Shown piece after piece: positions 39,542 to 51,257 of a stretch of DNA of 64,000 nucleotides. Positions within the stretch are counted from its first letter, which is position 1, and each line of letters starts with the position of its first letter. A program made the position numbers and the translations under genes. Source of the stretch: Sesamum alatum (Eukaryota; Streptophyta; Magnoliopsida; Lamiales; Pedaliaceae). Below the pieces are notes generated by a model, which had not been told where the DNA came from, searched no databases, and saw only the letters and a list, made by a program, of their open reading frames with translations. The DNA lies in NCBI GenBank assembly GCA_034509735.1, contig JACGWO010000008.1:15077864-15141863 (forward strand). The letters are read 5' to 3'.

Positions 39542-40472
39542 TGATGGAGCTTGTTATTGGTATTATTGAATGAAACTTATGTTACATTCATTTATTATGG
39601 TGTTATAATTTGAGAAAGTTAATGGTAATGTTATTTATTTGTTTTAACTTTTATGCCATATGTCTGCAAAGTGGTGGGGAGGTATAGAAGTTTTGATCTT
39701 CAGTTAGTCGCCCTCAAGTTTGAAGGTCTTACATTAGGCCTTCATATGCCAAAGAGAATTATCTATGTAGATAGAGTTGCTTTTTCCATCATGGTCCAAG
39801 TGTCTTATTGAAAAGCCTACCTATGAAATGTTGCCTAGTTTAACTTCCTTGAACTATTCTTTCCCCTTACTACCTCTATGTATGTAGTGCCATCTGGACT
39901 TAAGAACTTTGCTACCTGCCATCTTTCTTTAATGGGAACCTTTTCTAAGGAGGACGGATTACATGCTTCTTTCAAAGAGTTCATAAATAGCCTGAGGAAT
40001 GGCTTTGAAAGAAGCATGTAATCCGTCCTCCTTAGAAAAGGTTCCCATTACCCTTCAAAAAAAAAGAAAAGGTTCCCATTAAAGAAAGATGGCAGGTAGC
40101 AAAGTTCTTAAGTCCGGATGGCACTACATACATAAAGGTAGTAAGGGAAAAAAATAGTTCAAGGAAGCTGTTAAACTAAGCAGCATTTCATAGGTAGGCT
40201 TCTCAATAAGACACTTAGGACATGGTGGAAAGAGCAACTTTATCTACATAGAGAATTCTCTTTGGCATATGAGGGCCTAATCTAAGACCTTCAAACTTGA
40301 GGGCGACTGACTAAAGATCAAAACTTCTATACCTCCCCACCACTTTGCAGACATATGGCATAAAAGTTAAAACAAATAAATAGCATTACCATTAACTTTC
40401 TCAAATTATAACACCATAATAAATGAATATGACGTAAGATACATTCAGTAATACCAATAACAAGCTCCATCA

Positions 40473-41336
<864 letters not shown>

Positions 41337-42850
41337 CCTGTCGTTTTTCCTTCTCTTCTACTCTATAAATTCCTTTTTCTCTGGTAACGTCTCTCTGTTG
41401 GTTTGCAGAAGCTTCACGAGAGAGGGTACCGTAAGGTAGCTAAAGCGATCGGTCTTCAAGTAGAGATTGGGTGAGTGTGAAGTTCGAGCAAGAGGATGTG
41501 AAGGAAGCCTACGAGGAATGTGAAAGAGAAAGAAGATTGAATCACTGGTCTGTTAAAGGAAATCGCTTAGATTGAGTTAGTGTTCTCTACCGAGCGAATG
41601 GTGGTTTGAACTCGAAGGCCTACGAGGAAAGCTTCTTCTATTAGCAAGAAGAGTTTGAGGAAAGCGCTAGGCGTTTGGTTTGAGAGGAAGATCTGCCCTA
41701 AGGTTTGAATATCCTTTATTTCATGGGATTGAATTGGCTGCTTCCATGAGGTGAACTGTGAGTTTTGGGGAGGAAATTAGTGTAAGCTTCAAAAACAATA
41801 AAGAAGAAGATGAGGAAATACCCATTAAATAGTAAAACGGGTTATTGGGCTGATCCAGGTAATGGGCCTTTTGTCTCTTGGGAGTTGGACTATGAGATGT
41901 GGGCTGCAATATCATTTTTCTTCCCTTTTCTCTTTATTTATTTATTAATTTCTAGCATTGTTGGCACTCTATGTGTGTACTTAAATGTTTAAAATGTATT
42001 ATTAAAGATACTTATTACATTTTGTATATACATTCAATGTATTTATTAAACTATAACAAATTTAAATATAACATAAAATAATATAACTTAAAAATTAAAT
42101 AGAGGTCTAATTTTGAAACTCCTCCCGATCTAATTTTGTTTTGTTTCAAAATTTGGTTAAAAATTAACGTATAACACCAAAAAGACAAAAACATACATAT
42201 TTTATCTTTATTTACTCTATTACTCATACATATAAATTTCCTCCATTTCTTTTTTTTACCTTTTCCCCATTAAAAGACCAGTACATAATCTTTCATAAAA
42301 AATAACTATATAAAAAATATTCTTATATTCTTATCATTTCCCTATTTATATAAGTCACCTTATCAAATAGATCGTGAAGATTAATTTCATCCAATGAGTA
42401 GGAAATATTTTCATAAGTTTTCCATATAGATATATTTTCTTAAGTAAAAATACAAGAACCTTTTATGAAAATATGTATATTAATGAATAATTCATTAGGA
42501 TACTTTCCTAGAAGTTCCTACATACAATATCTCCCAATATCAATATATATATATATATATATATTTTCTTATTCTAAAAAAAAGTAAGTGCGATGATTCT
42601 AATGATCTCATCATTTAAGTAAATGTAAGAGTATGATTTGGAAACTAATATTGCAAGAATTAAGGACTTATCCTGCCAAAGCTCGCGTTAGTGGGACTAA
42701 CTTTGGGCCTTACACTTTGCAAGTAAGCGTGAGATTTAGCCGTATCGGACTCCGCCAAGCCAACACTATAAAATATGACCAGCTAAGAATTCAAAAAAGT
42801 TTAAGGGGCTAAAAATGATATATTATTTTAAATACATTAAATATAATGAG

Positions 42851-43184
42851 TATCCAAGTAAAATATTTAAATATGTGTTATCAAATATGAAAGTATACAA
42901 TATAAATAATTAAATATTTAAATATTTTATTAAATATAATATCAAGCTAGTTAAATATTTATATGCACCTTACCAAATATTTACATAAGTACGAAATTAT
43001 ATAATAAAATATCGCATTATCCAAGTAAAATATTTAAATATGTGTTATCAAATATGAAAGTATACAATATAAATAATTAAATATTTAAATATTTTATTAA
43101 ATATAATATCAAGTTAGTTAAATATTTATGCACCTTACCAAATATTTACATAAGTACGAAATTATATAATAAAATATCTACCAT
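42851..43184. repeat. 167-bp tandem duplication
   Basis: TATCCAAGTAAAATATTTAA starts at 42,851 and again at 43,018, and the following ~160 bp repeat almost exactly, apart from a TA indel near 43,131. The corresponding regions at 13.26 and 37.1 kb have a single unit, so the duplication is private to this arm. Confidence 0.87.
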
Positions 43185-43766
43185 ATTATTATTTATTTTA
43201 TATTTTCAATATGTTCTAAAATTTATAAATAATAAGTATTTATTAGAAATTTAAAATATATAACAACATTAAAAAAATATGTTATATTTAATAATGAATT
43301 TAACGTTCCAAAATAATATTTCTTATGTAATGACACTTTGTGCAATTATTTTATGTTTCAAGTTTTAAGTTTTATTACTGCTTACCAAACATATCAATGA
43401 CTAATATGTAAAGTTTTTATTCAATTTATTTTCTTATTCCTTTTACATATCAAATATATGACTAATATACCAAAATAATTCAATTCACACCTTTATTCCA
43501 TTTTTAGATTTATTTTATTCCCACTAAAATTCACTCATACATACCAATAGTCTCCTAAATATCATCACTTAAATATAGAAGTAGTTTATGATCCTATCTT
43601 TCTAAATTTGAAAAGTTAAGGTTATTAGCAAAAAAATAATTTAATTTTACAATCTATATTCAAAAGTTGGGGCAATCACAATCTTAATATCTGGTCTATG
43701 TCAGCCGAGGAAAAAATAAAAAGGAGAAACAAACACGTTGCAGAGAGCATGCATACTTGCCTAGAG

Positions 43767-44650
43767 TCATGTGTGTGTCCGAGTTTGTCACAGTTATCAC
43801 AATGTTGGTTCTTCTTATCCGTGTAGGGTCTGCGTTGATCCCCTCCTCTTCCTCCTTGTTCTTTTTTCCCTCCAATTCTAACCTGCATTGCAGAATTCTC
43901 CACATTCTCTGTACTCTCCAAGTTTACCTCTCTTTATTTTTCTACCCTCAAGACCATTGAATATGCCTTGTTCACTGTGGGAACTAGGTCCATTACTAGC
44001 AGTTGATCCCTCATATGATCGAAGTTGTCGCTTAACCCCATCAGGAACTGTATCAGCCTTGTGAATAGAGCTTGATCCGCAATCGCCTTAGGAGCTCCAC
44101 GGGTACAACCCCCACAGGTACATTGTAGGGTGGGCATTAACACATCCAACTCATCCCACACAGTCTGTAACCTTGCAAAATATTCCACCACTGAAACACT
44201 GCCTTGCGTCAAGCTTGATATCTCTCACTATAGCTGATATAGATGCGGGCCATTACATTCCCCATATCTCTCCTCCAAAGTTAACCACAAGGTTCTGGAT
44301 GACTTCACATACATGAAACCCTTACTGATCTCTTTCGAAATTGAGTTCAATATCCAAGTGGTAACCATGCTATCCACCCTGATTCACAACTCAAAGTATT
44401 CATCAGTCGCATTAGGCTTTGTGAGCGTGCCATCAATGAAGCCTAACTTCATTTTGGCGCACAAAGCTCGTTGAATCGCATGACTCCAGTTGAGATAAGT
44501 ATTTTTAGTTAGAAGAGTGCTGATAAGAGCCATACCAGGGTGATGTAACCCATATAGTTGCAGCGCCTCCGACATCGGTTGCCTGCCTGTTTCATTTGTC
44601 TCAAATGCTGCCGTGTGCATCTGTCTGCTACTTTCTCCCATATTCGCCAT
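43767..44650 (-). pseudogene. copia gag remnant
   Basis: Minus-strand frames at 44384-44650 (LHHPGMALISTLLTKNTYLN, then AKMKLGFIDGTL), 43934-44212 (VVEYFARLQTVWDELDVLMP) and 43676-43921 (CDNCDKLGHTHDS) form a plant copia gag from N-terminus to zinc knuckle. Frame changes separate them. The sequence is cut in the knuckle at about 43,767, where palindrome 2 begins, so protease and pol are absent. Confidence 0.88.
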
Positions 44651-44733
44651 CTTCTCAATCTTGCCTGACTGTTGTATCTAGCTCACGAATCTTGGTTAAG
44701 TGAGCTCCGGTATGTAGAGACCTTTAGTAGAAG

Positions 44734-44745
44734 GCTCTGATACCA
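44734..44745 (-). other. primer-binding site, initiator Met tRNA type
   Basis: On minus TGGTATCAGAGC directly follows the LTR. This is the standard plant copia PBS complementary to the 3' end of tRNA-iMet. Confidence 0.9.
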
Positions 44746-45045
44746 TGTAAAAATATCTCACTCTCAGTTGAATGCCCTCAAAGACCATTGTAAATAATTT
44801 GGGTGTTTCTCTCATTGATTGAAGGAAGAGTACACGAGCTGAATTTATACACACAAAAAGGAATAATTTGCTAACCAAATATCTAACCACCTAACAAAAC
44901 CCCAACTGTTGAAGGAGAGAGAAACGTAAAATGAAAACTAATAAAAATGCTACAAGTGGAAACACGACTACAACCTACAAGCAAAAATGAAAAGTTCGGT
45001 TTAAACTAGTTGGGACCCAGTGAACCCTGAACTTATTCTTCTACA
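44746..45045 (-). mobile_element. 5' LTR of truncated copia element (300 bp)
   Basis: On minus it begins TGTAGAAGAATAAG and ends TTTTTACA next to the PBS, giving the TG..CA termini. There is no partner LTR in the window because the element is truncated in gag, so no target duplication can be checked. Confidence 0.82.
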
Positions 45046-45724
45046 CCTTCAAATATGTGGTCAAAGTTAATAATACAATCAGAGCATATGGGTGAAACAT
45101 CAATCTTTCACAGCTATCAATTCAAGTACAAGCCTATATAAACTCCTTCCGTGATTCTTTACCGAAAGAAATAAGGGAAGAGTTTAATTTCAAACCTAAT
45201 TATTAAACTTACCCTTCTAATTCCTTATTTAGTTGAGTATTAGATTCATTACATAAAATATGATGTCAATGCCCAGTATAAAGTCAAAAGCTGCTTTAAA
45301 ACATGATCTATTGCCCAAACCAAAGAATTCTTTCCAGAAAAGCAAAAGAAATGAGATCCTCAGTTCACTATAACTGTGTGGCCCTTTTGGTAGCATTTTG
45401 AGAAAAAAAAAAAAAAAAAGAGTTATGTTTGTTTCCAAGGTTATATTATAATGACCTCAACCTTAATGTCGTTGACTTTAGCAGCAACATTCTTTTCGAG
45501 CTCACAAATCACATTGAAATGAACCAAATGGCCCTTTTGACCTCAGAGTGTTATTGGCAGAGCTTTGTGACTAGACAAATCAGACTCTTATTTAAGTACG
45601 TAACTTAGAGAATAAGTCTAAATTTAAGATGTTCCATTTAGACGGGGGGCCAAAAAGGTTTAAAATATCATATGAATTTGGGGATTCTGATATCGGATTG
45701 ATTTTTTTTTTCAAATATTATTAA
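45046..45724. other. intergenic, no feature seen
   Basis: AT-rich with a poly-A run at about 45,402-45,419. The short minus frame at 45,229-45,438 is low complexity. Confidence 0.5.
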
Positions 45725-46149
45725 TGGTAAATTACATATACCTCCCCTAAGGTTTGGCATAATTACAAATACGTCATCGTTGTTTGAAAAATTATAAATA
45801 TCCTCCTGAGGTTTGTAACCGTCTAACAAATAACCCATTTTCATCAATTTTTATGGGTGAACTGACCAAAATGCCCTTATGCACTGAATTATTTTATTTA
45901 ATTTTTAAAATTATTTTGGACTACAATGTACAGGGAGAGGTTTCTTAATTTTTTACATAGAGGAGCAATAATACAATTTGCCTTGACCAATTTTTCTACA
46001 ATTTTAGTAAAAAATTCAAGGGCAAAATGGTCAATTTCATGCCTTTGGTTAAAAATTACAAACCTTAGGGGGGTATTTGTAATTTTTCAAACAACGAGGG
46101 GGTATTTGTAATTATGCCAAACCTCAGGGGAGTTAGATGTAATTTACCC
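45725..46149. mobile_element. Mutator-like fold-back MITE, 425 bp, TSD TATTATTAA
   Basis: Long terminal inverted repeats: GGTAAATTACATATACCTCC at the left, GGTAAATTACATCTAACTCC reading in from the right, each followed by AAGGTTTGGCATAATTACAA or a close match. The 9-bp flanks TATTATTAA (45,716-45,724 and 46,150-46,158) are identical. A 9-bp duplication and long TIRs point to Mutator-type mobilisation. No coding capacity. Confidence 0.9.
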
Positions 46150-46158
46150 TATTATTAA

Positions 46159-47331
46159 ATTTTTTATTTTACTTAAAATATTCATATTACGTGTAGAAAA
46201 ATAACATTATTTAATATATTTAAGTAGAGTTTTTTACACGTTGCATATATATTAGTAAAATAATGTAATACGATTTAGAATAGAAAATTTAATGCTGTGT
46301 GAGATGGTATTTACATATTTACACAGTTTTTGTAATGATTCTTTTCAATAATTAAGAAAGCTTTAATCAAAGTGGACTACGTGCACCCATATGTGAAAAT
46401 ATTTAAGCACGTGCCGTTGTGAAAATATTTTTGGTCCAAATGAGACTGAGAGCCACAATTGTCATTATTTTGATATGTATTTAATTGTTATTTCTGCTGC
46501 ATCCATGTTTTGCTCGTGCCGTACTAATTTTTTTTTACTATTATTTACATTTTAATGGCTATGTCTTAAAAGTAACATTAAATGATTATTATTAATTACG
46601 ATTAAATAAAATCAATGAAAAATATAATTTATCTACCATGAAAAATATTCGTTATGGCTCTTAGCCATAACAAAAATATTTGTCATGGTAAATATTTTAG
46701 TCATTTTCAAAAAAATCATGACCAACAAATATTACGTGACCGTGGTTAATGGCTATTGACTACCACTATTTATTTTTAATTATCATAATTAGCCATAGTT
46801 AATGTCATCTTTTTTATAGTGACTCATCTAGCTTTACTTTTTCATTCTCGAATGGTATTTGTTATCCCAAATTGTATTACATCTTTGTTATTGAGTATAT
46901 ATATATATATTTGATGTATAATTGTTTTTTAAAAAATAAAATAGATAATATAATTTCTATATATATTCACTACAAGAAAAAGGGAAGATTAATGACAAAA
47001 AAAAATTATGCAATAATTTTAATTTTGTTACTAATTATAAATGTTTAGTGACCAAAAATTTTATCTTGTCACAATAATGAATTTAGAATTTTAGTAATCA
47101 TAGTTATTTTTTGAAAATTATCATCAGTACTAAAAACTAGTGACAATAACTTGTGCGTAAAATTATCAATAAAAGCAATTAGTGGCATATATGTATAGTG
47201 ACAATGCAGTGACAATAATTATTATTGTCGTTATATTTGTGTTGTTATTATAGATGTGTCACTAATATTTTATAATGACAACTATATGCATAATTTTTAC
47301 ACTAATAATCATATTGTGATAATATTAAAAT
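46159..47331. other. AT-rich region with possible CACTA-type termini
   Basis: CACTACAAGAAAA at 46,968-46,980 is the canonical start of plant CACTA transposons, and TTTTTTATAGTG ending at 46,821 resembles the opposite end of another. I found no matching partner end for either. No gene is seen. Confidence 0.4.
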
Positions 47332-47688
47332 GACAAAATTATATTTTTAGTCCTGTAACTTTAGGTCGTTAGCACTTTTGGTTCTATAATTTACTCCGTT
47401 TACACATTTAGTCATTTTTTGAAAAATTTAGTCCAACATATATCAGATTTGATCCTTTTTAGCAAATTTAGTCCTGTATTTACAAATTTGGTCCTGATGA
47501 CATATAATTATAGGACAAAAAATGAGATCTGCTCGAGTGAGAATGGCACCAAAATTGTCAACACAGGACTAAATATGCCAAAAAAGGACCAAGTTCGTCA
47601 AAAAAGGACTAAATATGTAAATGAAGTAAGTAATAGGACCAAAAGTGCTAACGACCTAGAGTTACAGGACCAAAAATATAATTTTGCC
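47332..47688. mobile_element. fold-back MITE, 357 bp, 9-bp TSD with one mismatch
   Basis: The ends CAAAATTATATTTTTAGTCC and CAAAATTATATTTTTGGTCC (inverted) continue as inverted homology through TGTAACTYTAGGTCGTTAGC. Flanks are TATTAAAAT (47,323-47,331) and TATTGAAAT (47,689-47,697). It is structurally like the 45,725 element but a different family; its GGTCC-rich ends recall the 13,723 element. Confidence 0.85.
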
Positions 47689-48420
47689 TATTGAAATTAT
47701 TGCAACTTAATATATATACTTTTAATTTTAGTAATAATTTCAAAATTATCACTTGATATTTTGTTATCTATCTATACTTTATTATTATGGGAGAGCACTC
47801 TTTCGGTGTCTAACATTTTTATGGTCTGCCAAATTTTTCTAATTATTTTATTACCTTTTTTTTTTTTTTCTCTTTTCTCGATTTTCTATTCTCTCTTCTC
47901 AACTTCCATATCCCCTTTTGTTCTCATTCGTTTTCAATAACTTCTCAAAAATTTTATATATTTTTTAAATTTTCTATTTACCTAATTAATGTATTTATTA
48001 AAATAATAATTAACTCTTTAAATTTAAATTTAATTGCACACACATTTGAGTGTGCCACACATACTAATACTATATATAATTGAAGAGGTGGTATTGGTGT
48101 CTTTTTTTAGTATGCCATTTTTATCTTTATTTTAACATATATTTATTATTTTATTTTTCACTTAATTTTCCTCCCCTCCCCTCCAACATGGAACGTACAA
48201 ACAACTACTAAACCAGTCAAATCATTAGAACCTTCACTTTTCATAGTAATATATAAGATACAAACAAGGCCAAATATTCAATCAAAATAATATACCTTTT
48301 GTTCCATTTGAACCTTGAACCTCCACTCATGCATGTCATCTCAAACATGACATGTACATGGACCTACTTCCTTGGAAATTTCTTAGAAGGTAGTATAAAT
48401 GTATATCTCAAACACCTTCT

Positions 48421-48429
48421 CTATAAATA
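48421..48429 (+). promoter_or_regulatory. TATA box of the 197-aa membrane-protein gene
   Basis: CTATAAATA lies about 90 bp before the ATG at 48,519, followed by a CT-rich leader. This is normal spacing for a plant TATA box with a short 5' UTR. Confidence 0.55.
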
Positions 48430-48518
48430 TGTAAAGAGTTCTGTCTGCTCTATACATCTTCCCAACAACACTGATCAGATCCTCTTAACATCTCCTCTTC
48501 TCTCTTCAATTGTTAGTA

Positions 48519-49112
48519 ATGGCAAGCAACGGGTGGACGCGATTCCATGCACAGTTCAATGCTGCTCCATTCACTGCAACACTTGACATTTTCTTCGCCT
48601 TTCCCACGCACTCTTTTCCAGCTGTTTTTACCATGGCGTCTCATCTTGTCGACCTTTTTCACCACCGGTACACGGACGTTTTTCATCGGGGCGTTTCCTT
48701 CGTCATTCCTGTACTCGTGGCCTTGCTGCAGTTGAAGTATCAGGGGAATCAAGAAACTCCGTTTGCAACTCACCCCAAGACGATGGGAGTTGCGGTTTCT
48801 ACTTGTCTTTTGTACTACTTAGCCTACAACGCGCAGCTGCAGCCTTGCATACGTCGTTTTTCCCCTGCATGTGTTGGTGTTCTTCGGCATTGCATGGTGG
48901 TGTTTGGTGACTTGTCAGTTGCATCCATGGCGTCCGTTTTCTTTGCTGACTCCGTTAGGCCGTTTCTGTATGTGTTGTTTCTTTTGCTGCCAGCAGGTGA
49001 GCTGTTGTATTGGGTATACCTGAGGTTGTTTGTGGAGGGAAGTGAAGAACTGGAGGTTGACATAAGGCAGATTCGATGGTTCTTGATCAATTTATGTTGG
49101 ATTACGGCCTGA
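48519..49112 (+). CDS. 197-aa multi-pass membrane protein, unknown function
   Basis: An intact, intronless frame beginning MASNGWTRFHAQF. I do not recognise the family. Hydrophobic stretches at about residues 57-72, 88-104, 118-143 and 146-168 suggest four membrane helices, with an acidic patch (EGSEELEVD, about 173-181) between the last helix and a hydrophobic C-terminus. There is no obvious signal peptide. A TATA box and CT-rich leader precede it. Composition and codon use look like a real gene rather than the surrounding AT-rich DNA. It is the only conserved-looking frame in the window with no lesion. The next in-frame start upstream would be a TTG at 48,510, so the ATG at 48,519 is preferred. 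Confidence 0.75.
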   Translation: MASNGWTRFHAQFNAAPFTATLDIFFAFPTHSFPAVFTMASHLVDLFHHRYTDVFHRGVSFVIPVLVALLQLKYQGNQETPFATHPKTMGVAVSTCLLYYLAYNAQLQPCIRRFSPACVGVLRHCMVVFGDLSVASMASVFFADSVRPFLYVLFLLLPAGELLYWVYLRLFVEGSEELEVDIRQIRWFLINLCWITA

Positions 49113-49543
49113 TCTACTCCGGATAGGCGATATATACTTCCAAGGTGAATCTTAAACACAGAATCTTTGTAATACCCGATTTTATCAGATACTGATCTAA
49201 GCGGCCAGGAGGCCAATATGTATTCCGGAGGTCGTGTAAGCAGCTAAGAGGTCGTGAGAGGGATCGATGATTAAATCAGCTTAATGTCATTTGAGCGGGG
49301 TTGCCCATCCATTTGGCAACTGATACGAACATTTTTCCTATTCGAGCTAGGAAGGGCTCCAGCAAGAGGGAAGGGAAGAGAGATTAAAACTTTGCCAAGA
49401 TTTTTCTTGCCTTTTTCATTACTGTAGCATAGCTTAAATACAAATATTGGATTATAGATCCATTGCCAAGTGGCTCTATCTTAGGTCATTAGAATTGTCC
49501 TACTAACAACCCTTTGTACCCTATGTACAATTTATTTCATTAA

Positions 49544-50779
49544 TCATAATAGTAGACCTAAACTTAGAAGACCTTCTCTATTCAATCCCTCAATTTCTTT
49601 CAATTGTGAATCTGGGCCAAATGGGTCCATAACCCTATCATTGCCTGGGCCTTCAAAAACAGCCTTGTCCTCAAGGCTGAGCCCATTCGCTACATGTGGC
49701 CTACTGGAACCCAGCGAATGAATCTTATCAGTTGTTGGGACGAAGCTGGTGATGGGCTCCTCCAAATTCAAATATGGGCCAAGTGAGCCCCTATTCTTCT
49801 CATTACCCAGCCCAGCGAGCAAGCCCTCATCCCCATGAGCCAAGTGAGGAACCGCGATCAACATGGAAGATAACCCTTCCCAAGCAGCTGTAGACGATAG
49901 GGCCCCTCCGTCTTCGAATGGCGTCGGCGACCAAGATGGAGGAAGAAACACGAAGGCGCCGACCCGATAGTCCCGAAGAAACAGAGGTTGGCAGCCGAAG
50001 AGGGCGGTAAATAGAAAAGGGTTACTTTGGGTCTGTTTTGAAGAGGAATTGAGGTCTTGCAGCGGTGGTGAGGCGGTCGGCTGAAGTGGGAGGCTGTGCG
50101 GCAAGGTTCGAAGAAATTCGGCCCGATTTGGCCGAGTGGTATGCGAGGTGCCGAAGGTGGTGCTAGCTATGTCATAGTAGAGTAGGAAGATAGGGACGAT
50201 GGTGAGGGGTGGTTCGTGGTGCAGCGGTGGCGGAGAGGTGGCTGGAGCATGAATAAGCTCTGTCCCAAAGATGAGCCCAGAACAAATGTTGGTTGCATAT
50301 TCGAATGGTTGCTCTTTCTCATATCCACTGCAAGGGTCCAGAAAGTCCACTGAGGTGAGTTCTGATGGTGTTTTGGGTGTGTGGATTTTGTTGGAGACGT
50401 GGGTTGGTGAAGGAGATGGGTTGGTTTTATGCTGTGTTTGTACTGTTTTGGGCCGATGGAGTGGGACAAGCAACAAAGGAGTAGCAGACGGTGGTCGAGG
50501 GTTCAGAGAGGGTGGGTCGTTTGTTGACGGAAAAGCGAGTAGTGGTGTTATGGTTAGAGTTGTGGGGGAAAGGTCCTCGGACATAGCAGCAGCCGGAGGA
50601 AGGAGTGGAGGGGTCGGAGAGGCTGTGTCATCTATTGACGGAAAAGTAAGTGAAATTTGCCGTTGGACCTCGGCAACCGCTGCAAATACTGCAGCAAAGG
50701 CGGCATTAACAGCTGCTTTGGAGTCATTGATATCTGTTGCGAGGGATTGAAAAGCAGTATGGAGGCGGTGAGCTTGCAT
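49544..50779 (-). CDS. single long ORF of the compact LTR element
   Basis: The frame is open from inside one LTR across the whole interior into the other LTR. The first ATG in the interior (50,779) gives about 411 residues ending in the left LTR. The N-terminus (MQAHRLHTAFQSL) is followed by an alanine-rich helical stretch (AAVNAAFAAVFAAVAEVQRQ, about residues 16-36), then a Pro/Ser/Thr-rich middle. No zinc knuckle or known domain is visible. It may be a degenerate gag-like protein, or an open frame kept by composition. Confidence 0.5.
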   Translation of the reverse strand: MQAHRLHTAFQSLATDINDSKAAVNAAFAAVFAAVAEVQRQISLTFPSIDDTASPTPPLLPPAAAMSEDLSPTTLTITPLLAFPSTNDPPSLNPRPPSATPLLLVPLHRPKTVQTQHKTNPSPSPTHVSNKIHTPKTPSELTSVDFLDPCSGYEKEQPFEYATNICSGLIFGTELIHAPATSPPPLHHEPPLTIVPIFLLYYDIASTTFGTSHTTRPNRAEFLRTLPHSLPLQPTASPPLQDLNSSSKQTQSNPFLFTALFGCQPLFLRDYRVGAFVFLPPSWSPTPFEDGGALSSTAAWEGLSSMLIAVPHLAHGDEGLLAGLGNEKNRGSLGPYLNLEEPITSFVPTTDKIHSLGSSRPHVANGLSLEDKAVFEGPGNDRVMDPFGPDSQLKEIEGLNREGLLSLGLLL

Positions 50780-50798
50780 GGTGGAGGGTGAGATCCAA

Positions 50799-50810
50799 AT
50801 GAAAGCACCA
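50799..50810 (-). other. primer-binding site of compact LTR element
   Basis: TGGTGCTTTCAT on minus, two bases after the LTR end. It starts TGG as expected for pairing with a tRNA CCA end. I cannot assign the tRNA with confidence. Confidence 0.6.
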
Positions 50811-51257
50811 TTTGATACGAACATTTTTCCTATTCGAGCTAGGAAGGGCTCCAGCAAGGGGGAAGGGAAGAGAGACTAAAACTTTGCCAAGATTTTTCTT
50901 GCCTTTTTCATTACTGTAGCATAGCTTAAATACAAATATTGGATTATAGATCCATTTCCAAGTGGCTCTATCTTAGGTCATTTGAATTGTCCTACGAACA
51001 ACCCTTTGTACCCTATGTACAATTTATTTCATTAATAATAATAGTAGACCTAAACTTAGAGGACCTTCTCTATTCAGTCCCTCAATTTCTTTTAATTGTG
51101 AATCTGGGCCAAATGGGTCCATAACCCTATCAGCAACCTGCAAGTGTTAAGATAGAGGATCTTGTACGAGACCAAATCGAGAATATTTGATATATGTGTA
51201 ATTAAAAGAACATGTGATATTTATAACATTTTAGCTTGTTGAATATTAAGTACGTAT

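Larger units (their letters stand above)
49321..51132 (-). mobile_element. compact 1.8-kb LTR retrotransposon, TSD GCAAC
   Basis: Two 320-bp LTRs (49,321-49,640 and 50,813-51,132) both run from TGATACGAAC to CCCTATCA on plus. By eye they differ at 9 positions (about 97% identity). GCAAC flanks both sides (49,316-49,320; 51,133-51,137). The orientation is minus: a PBS-like TGGTGCTTTCAT follows the 50,813 LTR and a GAAGGCCCAGGCAA tract precedes the other. The 1.17-kb interior has no protease, RT or integrase, so it is non-autonomous. Confidence 0.93.

Noticed and set aside
46968..46980. CACTACAAGAAAA as evidence of a complete CACTA transposon
   Set aside because: No matching inverted end or 3-bp target duplication found nearby; could be a solo relic or chance.
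48513..48773. Minus-strand frames over the 197-aa gene
   Set aside because: Shadows of the plus-strand coding sequence, without promoter or motif support.
50271..50750. 159-aa plus-strand frame in the compact LTR element
   Set aside because: Antisense to the element's own long frame; Gly/Ser/Val-rich mirror of its Pro/Ser/Thr codons.
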